This document shows positions 1 through 4,616 of a stretch of 7,203 bases of DNA, piece by piece (the stretch's first letter is position 1; each line of letters starts with the position of its first letter). Under the pieces are notes generated by a model. That model did not search any database. It saw only the letters and a program-made list of their open reading frames with translations, and was not told the DNA's origin. This DNA is from CAZXDS01 sp964639525 (GTDB lineage: Bacteria > Bacteroidota > Ignavibacteria > Ignavibacteriales > Melioribacteraceae), in contig CAZXDS010000171.1 of NCBI GenBank assembly GCA_964639525.1, forward strand, positions 1-7,203, written 5' to 3'. The position numbers were made by a program, and so were the translations under genes.

Positions 1-140
1 CTAAAGAAAGAGTTAAAGCTTTGAAGAATTCAGTACCTCAAAAAGAAGATTATTTTTTCCGAAAACTTGAACCCGGTGATCAAATTAAGATTGAGGGGAA
101 ATGTTACGGATGGATTGGCAAAACAGTTATTGTTCCTTAA
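1..140 (+). CDS. 3' end of an unrecognised gene (45 codons visible)
   Basis: An open frame enters from the left edge (first full codon at position 3) and stops with TAA at 138-140. The visible C-terminus is lysine-rich and ends in a likely beta-hairpin: a Gly-Asp turn, alternating hydrophobic residues, then glycines spaced G-x3-G-x2-G before a final Val-Ile-Val-Pro. That glycine spacing resembles a KOW motif, as found in NusG-like and some ribosomal proteins, but the chain ends sooner after the motif than a complete NusG KOW domain would. The family assignment is therefore only a hint, and I do not recognise the protein. The stop is 33 bases before the glyA start, on the same strand, so the two may share a transcript. 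Codon use is like that of the neighbours. Confidence 0.6.
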   Translation, partial: KERVKALKNSVPQKEDYFFRKLEPGDQIKIEGKCYGWIGKTVIVP

Positions 141-173
141 TAAATATTCTATTTAATAAATTTAAGTGATATT

Positions 174-1472
174 ATGTTTGATAATTTAAAAAATGATAAT
201 GAGATATTTGATATTCTAAAACTTGAAACATCAAGACAGCAAGATTATCTTGAATTAATTGCTTCTGAAAATTTTGTTTCACCTGCAGTTTTGGAAGCAA
301 CAGGTTCTTTACTCACAAATAAATATGCTGAAGGATATCCTGCAAAAAGATATTATGGCGGTTGTGAATATGTTGATATGGCAGAAAACCTTGCTCGGGA
401 AAGGTTGAAAGAATTGTTTGGAGCTGAATATGTTAATGTTCAGCCACATAGTGGTTCGCAAGCTAATATGGCTGTCTATATGGCTTTAATAAAACCTGGC
501 GACACAATACTCGGCTTAAGTTTGGACCATGGCGGACATCTTACACATGGTTCGTTTGTGAATTTTTCCGGTAGAATTTATAGGTCTGTGGGTTATTCAT
601 TAAATAAAGAAACACAGCAATTAGATTACAATCGGATTGAGGATTTGGCAAAAAAAGAAAATCCTAAAATAATTGTTGCCGGTGCAAGTGCTTATTCCCG
701 TGATTGGGATTATGCTAAATTTCGTGAAATTGCGGATAAAGTCGGTGCTTTTTTAATGACAGATATGGCGCATCCTTCAGGATTAATTGCTAAAGGATTA
801 TTAAACAATCCTTTACCTTATTGCGATATAGTAACATCAACAACACATAAAACTTTACGCGGTCCGAGAGGCGGTGTTATTTTAATTGGGAAAGATTCCG
901 AAAACAGACTCGGAATTAAAACTCCTAAAGGCGATAGAACAAAAATGATGTCTGAATTAATTGACAGCAGCGTTATGCCGGGAATACAAGGCGGCCCGTT
1001 AATGCACGTAATTATGGCGAAGGCGGTAGCATTTGGAGAAGCACTTCAAGATTCCTTCAAAGAATATGCCGAACAAGTAATAAAAAATGCAAAAGTTTTA
1101 TCCGATACACTAATTTCTCATGAATATAAAATTATTTCAGGAGGAACGGATAATCATTTAATGCTTGTCGATTTAACAAATAAAGGAATTAGCGGCAAAA
1201 AAGCTGAAAGAATTCTAGGACTATCAGGAATAACAGTTAATAAAAATATGATTCCTTATGATGAAAAAAGTCCTTTTGTTACGAGCGGAATAAGAGTTGG
1301 AACTCCTGCCGCAACAACTCGTGGTATGAAAGAATCTGAAATGAAATTGATTGGTGAGTTTATTAACAAAGCCGTTGAAAATTGTGATAACGAAGATGTG
1401 CTTGCTTCTATTAAAAATGAGGTAGGGGAATTATGTTCAAAATTTCCACTTTATCCAAATATGAAATTATAA
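174..1472 (+). CDS. glyA: Serine hydroxymethyltransferase
   Basis: This cytoplasmic PLP enzyme interconverts serine plus tetrahydrofolate with glycine plus 5,10-methylene-tetrahydrofolate and is the main source of one-carbon units. The 432-residue protein is full length. Visible hallmarks: the N-terminal LIASEN motif (residues 28-33), the KYAEGYP substrate segment (50-56), the HSGSQAN cofactor segment (92-98), the TDMAH stretch (196-200), and the PLP-lysine motif TSTTHKTLRGPRGG with Lys226 as Schiff-base residue. Residues about 240-262 form an insertion between the lysine motif and the PGIQGGP segment (269-275), typical of Bacteroidota/Chlorobi-type enzymes. The ATG at 174 gives the expected N-terminus. 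Only a weak purine-rich stretch (AAGTGA) precedes it, normal for this group. tatC begins 9 bases after the stop, so the two are probably co-transcribed. Confidence 0.97.
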   Translation: MFDNLKNDNEIFDILKLETSRQQDYLELIASENFVSPAVLEATGSLLTNKYAEGYPAKRYYGGCEYVDMAENLARERLKELFGAEYVNVQPHSGSQANMAVYMALIKPGDTILGLSLDHGGHLTHGSFVNFSGRIYRSVGYSLNKETQQLDYNRIEDLAKKENPKIIVAGASAYSRDWDYAKFREIADKVGAFLMTDMAHPSGLIAKGLLNNPLPYCDIVTSTTHKTLRGPRGGVILIGKDSENRLGIKTPKGDRTKMMSELIDSSVMPGIQGGPLMHVIMAKAVAFGEALQDSFKEYAEQVIKNAKVLSDTLISHEYKIISGGTDNHLMLVDLTNKGISGKKAERILGLSGITVNKNMIPYDEKSPFVTSGIRVGTPAATTRGMKESEMKLIGEFINKAVENCDNEDVLASIKNEVGELCSKFPLYPNMKL

Positions 1473-1481
1473 GAAGCTGCA

Positions 1482-2237
1482 TTGGATTCTAACAAAACAA
1501 ATTTAATTGGAGAAGAAGAAAACTCCGTAACAGAAATGTCATTCCTCGACCATCTTGAGGAACTACGATGGCGGATTATATATTCCTTAATAGGTCTTAT
1601 AATTGGAACTGTAATTGCATGGATTTTTATAGATTTTTTTGTTGAAAAGGTTCTATTGGTTCCGGCTGTTAAAGCAAATCTCACACTTCAAAATTTAAGA
1701 CCATTTGGTCAGTTATTTATGTATCTGCAAATAGCTTTTATAATAGGCGGAATTATTAGTATTCCGAATATCTTTTATCAATTTTGGAAGTTCCTTTCTC
1801 CGGCACTTAAACAAAAAGAAAAAAAATACGTTACGCTTATAGTAACATCCGCAACATTTTGTTTCTTAACGGGATTAGTTTTCGGTTATTTTGTAATGAT
1901 TCCTATGACTTTGAAATTTGCCGAACAATTTGGAACACAAACAATTGAAAATAATATTGCAATTAAGGAATATTTATCAATTGTAATTAGTATTTTGATA
2001 GGTGCGGGAGTTGTTTTTGAGCTTCCTGTTTTATCATTTATTTTGTCAAGAATAGGTATCTTATCTCCAAAATTAATGCGAAAATATTGGAGACATGCGA
2101 TTGTAACAATTCTTTTTCTTGCTGCAATTTTAACTCCCGGAACTGATCCGGTTTCTCAAATATTTTTAGCCGTACCTTTGGTATTATTATATGAAATAAG
2201 TATATTCGTTTCTAAATTATCATATAAAAAATCTTGA
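1482..2237 (+). CDS. tatC: Sec-independent (Tat) protein translocase subunit TatC
   Basis: TatC is the inner-membrane receptor that binds twin-arginine signal peptides and, with TatA-type subunits, exports folded proteins. The 251-residue chain shows the family pattern: the cytoplasmic motif FLDHLEELRWR (21-31) before helix 1, six hydrophobic segments (about 32-52, 76-98, 116-140, 166-188, 204-217 and 225-245), the loop FWKFLSPALK (101-110), the conserved glutamate in VFELPV (Glu180, equivalent to E. coli Glu170), and LTPGTDPVSQ (217-226). The frame follows glyA directly. Two starts are possible: TTG at 1482, giving an 18-residue acidic leader, or ATG at 1536, starting MSFLDHLEELR. I prefer TTG because short polar leaders before this motif are common in Bacteroidota, but the ATG is a real alternative. 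The stop overlaps the next gene. Two predicted Tat substrates lie downstream (4424 and 4617). Confidence 0.95.
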   Translation: MDSNKTNLIGEEENSVTEMSFLDHLEELRWRIIYSLIGLIIGTVIAWIFIDFFVEKVLLVPAVKANLTLQNLRPFGQLFMYLQIAFIIGGIISIPNIFYQFWKFLSPALKQKEKKYVTLIVTSATFCFLTGLVFGYFVMIPMTLKFAEQFGTQTIENNIAIKEYLSIVISILIGAGVVFELPVLSFILSRIGILSPKLMRKYWRHAIVTILFLAAILTPGTDPVSQIFLAVPLVLLYEISIFVSKLSYKKS

Positions 2238-3214
2238 AAAAGTTGAATCTCTCAGAAATCAGCAATCCAATCCGTAAAGAATTATCCGATTTTTCAAATC
2301 ATTTTAATCAATCCATGAAATCCGATGTTTTCCTTGTGGATATGGTTGCCAAATACATCTTAAAGCAAAAAGGGAAAAGAGTTCGTCCGTTGTTAGTATT
2401 GCTTTCAGGAAAGCTTTGCGGCGGAATTAATAACAGATCTTTTCGCGGAGCTACGCTTGTTGAAATGCTGCATACTGCTACATTGGTTCACGACGATGTT
2501 GTAGATAGTGCAGAAAAAAGGAGAGGGTTCCCTTCCATTAATGCTGTTTGGAAAAATAAAGTTGCCGTTCTAATGGGAGATTATCTTTTATCGAAAGGCT
2601 TGATGCTTGCAGTTGACGGTGAAGATTATGATTTTTTAAGAACAATCACTAATACTGTTAAAAGAATGTCCGAAGGAGAACTGCTTCAAATAGGGAAGAC
2701 AAAAAAATTAGATATTGACGAAGCAACTTATTACCGAATAATTTCAGATAAAACCGCGTCATTGCTTTCTACTTGCTGCGAAATAGGAGCGCGTGGGAGC
2801 ACAAATAATGAAGAAAAAATTATTGCGATGCGAAATTTTGGCGAAAATATCGGAATTGCTTTCCAAATAAGAGACGATATTCTCGACTATATCGGTACAA
2901 GTTCAATTCTGGGAAAACCACTCGGTGGTGATATTAAAGAAAAAAAAATAACACTGCCTCTTATTTATTCATTTGCTCAAGCTGAAAAAAATGAGATTAT
3001 TAAGATAATAAAACTCGTTAAAAAAAGTCGTAAAACGGGTAAAGTAAACGATGTTATAAATTTTGTGCATAAGTATGATGGGATTTCTTATGCGGAAAAA
3101 TCAGCAGAAAAATATGCGAAAAAAGCTAAAAATTATTTAAACATCTTCGAAAATTCCGAGGCAAAACAATCTTTAATATCACTCGTTGATTTTGTAACTG
3201 AAAGAAAAAGTTGA
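2234..3214 (+). CDS. Long-chain (all-trans) polyprenyl diphosphate synthase
   Basis: This enzyme condenses isopentenyl diphosphate onto an allylic primer to make the side chain of a respiratory quinone, most likely menaquinone; that product is inferred. The 326 residues match the family length. Visible motifs: GKRVRP (47-52) binding diphosphate, the first aspartate-rich motif DDVVD (87-91), RRG (96-98), GDYLLS (115-120), and the second aspartate-rich motif DDILD (214-218) followed by GKPLGGDIKEKK (227-238). The residues four and five positions before the first motif are Thr83 and Ala82, small rather than aromatic, which favours a long product over farnesyl or geranylgeranyl diphosphate. The exact chain length cannot be read from this. 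The TTG start at 2234 overlaps the tatC stop as TTGA and restores the family's usual N-terminus; the first in-frame ATG, at residue 28, would cut it. Translational coupling to tatC is likely. Confidence 0.93.
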   Translation: MKKLNLSEISNPIRKELSDFSNHFNQSMKSDVFLVDMVAKYILKQKGKRVRPLLVLLSGKLCGGINNRSFRGATLVEMLHTATLVHDDVVDSAEKRRGFPSINAVWKNKVAVLMGDYLLSKGLMLAVDGEDYDFLRTITNTVKRMSEGELLQIGKTKKLDIDEATYYRIISDKTASLLSTCCEIGARGSTNNEEKIIAMRNFGENIGIAFQIRDDILDYIGTSSILGKPLGGDIKEKKITLPLIYSFAQAEKNEIIKIIKLVKKSRKTGKVNDVINFVHKYDGISYAEKSAEKYAKKAKNYLNIFENSEAKQSLISLVDFVTERKS

Positions 3215-3378
3215 TTGTTCCGATTCAATACTTCAGCTTATCCCACTGAACAAAGCACTATCATTTCAACCTCATGCGGAATTATTTGCGATACAACAAT
3301 TCTGCAAAACCTCAGCAACCCAGCGCCAAAATTAAAACCAATATCAGTATCAACTTACAACATCAAATAAAAATCGTA

Positions 3379-3425
3379 AAACCGACTTTCCTCAAAGAGT
3401 TCTGCGAACAGTCGGTTTATTTTTC
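3379..3425 (+). terminator. Probable intrinsic terminator with a branched stem
   Basis: An 8-base perfect inverted repeat, AAACCGAC (3379-3386) and GTCGGTTT (3411-3418), is followed by ATTTTTC. The 24-base interior can form two further mini-hairpins: CTC-AAA-GAG (3391-3399) and GTTC-TGC-GAAC (3399-3409). They share one G, so both cannot form completely at once. The element lies 165 bases after the prenyl synthase stop with no gene in between, so it probably ends the glyA-tatC-prenyl synthase transcript. The T run is interrupted and the loop is longer than in a textbook terminator, which limits confidence. Confidence 0.55.
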
Positions 3426-3495
3426 AATGTTTTAAGACATTTGACTTTCTCTTACCGCTTTTCTAAGTTTTTTCCATATCTACAAAGGAGCAAAC

Positions 3496-3538
3496 CGTCC
3501 GCCGGACCCTGCGAGGAAGGTTTTCCGCCGCGGCGGAC
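3496..3538. repeat. GC-rich palindromic element, candidate dispersed repeat
   Basis: 32 of 43 bases are G or C, inside sequence that is otherwise strongly AT-rich. GTCCGCCG (3497-3504) and CGGCGGAC (3531-3538) form perfect outer arms. The right arm overlaps a 12-base self-complementary run, CCGCCGCGGCGG (3525-3536). The interior holds GGAA-GGTT-TTCC (3515-3526), and the left arm lies within the near-palindrome TCCG-C-CGGA (3498-3506). Several mutually exclusive hairpins are possible. The base composition, nested symmetry and intergenic position resemble REP-like or miniature mobile repeats, but only one copy lies in the window, so dispersion is an inference. There is no T run after it that would make it a normal terminator. 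Confidence 0.5.
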
Positions 3539-3700
3539 TACTATAAAAATTTAATATTGAAAGCTGCATTCTGAATCGATAAAAAAAATGTGTAATTAAG
3601 TTTCATACGCTATAATTATAAATTTAGGATTATCTATTCTGTCCACAATTTTAAGTTCAAATTTTAAAATAGAATAATATGATAAATAGTCTTTTTTTAT

Positions 3701-3730
3701 TTTGATTTTATTATGAAATTATTATTTTTG
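3701..3730 (+). promoter_or_regulatory. Candidate Bacteroidota-type promoter for the ACIII cluster
   Basis: TATTTTTG at 3723-3730 matches the Bacteroidota -7 consensus TAnnTTTG. TTTG at 3701-3704 lies 18 bases upstream, close to the spacing expected for the -33 element. Transcription would start near 3737, leaving a leader of about 105 bases before actA. The region is so AT-rich that chance matches are easy. A competing sigma70-like TATAAT lies at 3611-3616 but has no good -35 partner. Confidence 0.35.
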
Positions 3731-3734
3731 TTAA

Positions 3735-3771
3735 TCAGAATTTAGATAAAGAATAATTATTCTGAATTATT
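3735..3771. promoter_or_regulatory. Overlapping AT-rich inverted repeats, possible operator
   Basis: A perfect 14-base palindrome, AGAATAATTATTCT, occupies 3750-3763. It is embedded in two other inverted repeats: TCAGAAT (3735-3741) with ATTCTGA (3759-3765), and AATAATT (3752-3758) with AATTATT (3765-3771). The cluster lies just downstream of the predicted transcription start and about 70 bases before actA. It could be a repressor site or a leader hairpin, but low sequence complexity makes a chance origin possible. Confidence 0.3.
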
Positions 3772-3842
3772 AACTCTTCACAAATAAATTTATTCAATAG
3801 TGGCATTTGAAAATTATAATTGATGGATACAAAAATTAATTT

Positions 3843-4412
3843 ATGAAAAAGTCCGTTCTTGATTATACTCTTAAAATCAGAGTACCGATAACATTGTTTG
3901 TAGCCGCACTTGCTTTTATAGTTGCTTTCTATGGAGGGCGAGAAGAAAGAGACGGAGTGGGCTATCATCCCGACCAGCCGATACAATATTCACACAAATT
4001 ACATGCCGGTGAAATGGGTATTGACTGCCAGTATTGTCATGTTGGCGTTACAAAAGGCAGACACGCATTATTGCCTTCTGTAAATATTTGTATGAACTGC
4101 CATACAGTTGCTCGCAAGGATAAACCTGAAATAATTAAACTGCGTGATTATTACGATTCCGGCAGACCTTTACAATGGAAACGAGTTCATAAAGTTCCGG
4201 AGTTTGCGTACTTTAATCACAGTGTACATGTAAATACAGGAATTGATTGTGAAACTTGTCATGGCAATGTTAGAGAAATGACAACCGTACAGCAAATGAA
4301 ATCGTTTACCATGACAGCTTGTTTGGATTGTCATCGGAATCCTAAAAATTATGTCTCCTATTTAAAAGATATAAAACAAGGACCGCGTTACTGTGCGGCT
4401 TGCCACAGGTAG
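3843..4412 (+). CDS. actA: Alternative complex III pentaheme cytochrome c subunit ActA
   Basis: ActA is the membrane-anchored multiheme cytochrome c of ACIII, the menaquinol-oxidising complex that replaces the cytochrome bc1 complex in many Bacteroidota and relatives; its hemes face the periplasm. The 189-residue protein has a short basic N-terminus, one hydrophobic segment (about 14-31) acting as uncleaved signal-anchor, and five heme-binding CxxCH motifs: CQYCH (62-66), CMNCH (83-87), CETCH (136-140), CLDCH (160-164) and CAACH (184-188). Five is the number known for ActA. The histidines in YSHKLHAGE (49-57) and FNHSVH (124-129) are likely distal heme ligands. The ATG at 3843 is the only start that keeps the anchor; no clear ribosome-binding site precedes it. 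The gene is followed after 11 bases by a small Tat-signal gene and then actB, confirming the ACIII context. Confidence 0.93.
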   Translation: MKKSVLDYTLKIRVPITLFVAALAFIVAFYGGREERDGVGYHPDQPIQYSHKLHAGEMGIDCQYCHVGVTKGRHALLPSVNICMNCHTVARKDKPEIIKLRDYYDSGRPLQWKRVHKVPEFAYFNHSVHVNTGIDCETCHGNVREMTTVQQMKSFTMTACLDCHRNPKNYVSYLKDIKQGPRYCAACHR

Positions 4413-4414
4413 GA
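4411..4414 (+). promoter_or_regulatory. Ribosome-binding site for the 55-residue gene
   Basis: AGGA begins inside the actA stop codon (TAG, 4410-4412) and ends 9 bases before the ATG at 4424. It is one of the few recognisable Shine-Dalgarno-like sites in this window, and it supports translation of the short frame that follows. Confidence 0.5.
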
Positions 4415-4423
4415 ATTTAGAAG

Positions 4424-4591
4424 ATGAAAAAATTTAATAGCAAAAGTAGAAGACAATTTTTCAAATTAACGAGTATCGGTATTTTAGGATATAGTGTGAT
4501 GTCTTTAGTTCCATTTAAGATATTTAAAAAATTTCAACCGAAAAAATTAAGAAAAGTAAAAATTAATTCAAATGCTGTAAAGCGTAAATAA
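4424..4591 (+). CDS. Small Tat-signal protein of unknown function (55 residues)
   Basis: This short gene lies between actA (11-base gap) and actB (25-base gap) on the same strand. It encodes 55 residues: a lysine-rich start, the twin-arginine motif SRRQFFK (residues 8-14), a hydrophobic segment (about 15-31), and a strongly basic tail of about 24 residues, nearly half Lys or Arg, ending NAVKRK. There is no room for a folded enzyme domain, no cysteine and no heme motif. It has its own AGGA site. It is not a detached piece of actB: it is in a different frame, and ActB has its own complete signal (SRRNFL). Its place in the cluster suggests a small accessory, assembly or membrane subunit of ACIII, or a signal-like anchor, but this is inference. 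I do not recognise the family. Confidence 0.75.
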   Translation: MKKFNSKSRRQFFKLTSIGILGYSVMSLVPFKIFKKFQPKKLRKVKINSNAVKRK

Positions 4592-4616
4592 TTTTAATTG
4601 TAATTAGAAATTGATA

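Larger units (their letters stand above)
3215..3842. other. 628-base region without a convincing gene
   Basis: This stretch separates the glyA-tatC-prenyl synthase block from the ACIII cluster. From left to right: about 160 bases that are C-rich and G-poor on the + strand with no usable start codon on either strand; a branched hairpin with T-rich tail (3379-3425); an unremarkable AT-rich piece; a GC-rich palindromic element (3496-3538); then about 300 bases of very AT-rich sequence holding a candidate promoter and a 14-base palindrome. I see no tRNA, rRNA or CRISPR structure. A minus-strand open frame at 3735-3986 overlaps the promoter and the start of actA and has no family character, so I do not treat it as a gene. 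Confidence 0.75.

Noticed and set aside
1451..1684. Minus-strand open frame of 77 codons
   Set aside because: It lies opposite the end of glyA and the conserved start of tatC, and its translation has no family character; it is a shadow of the coding strand.
2234..3214. Farnesyl or geranylgeranyl diphosphate synthase as the identity of the prenyl synthase
   Set aside because: The residues just before the first aspartate-rich motif are small (Ala82, Thr83) rather than aromatic, and the overall sequence resembles octaprenyl/heptaprenyl-type enzymes.
3588..3616. Sigma70-like promoter with TATAAT at 3611-3616
   Set aside because: No TTGACA-like element at suitable spacing; a TATAAT match is expected by chance in such AT-rich sequence, and this phylum generally uses a different consensus.
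3735..3986. Minus-strand open frame of 83 codons
   Set aside because: Its first half is antisense to the actA start, whose identity is certain, and the remainder covers AT-rich promoter DNA. No recognisable motif or start signal.
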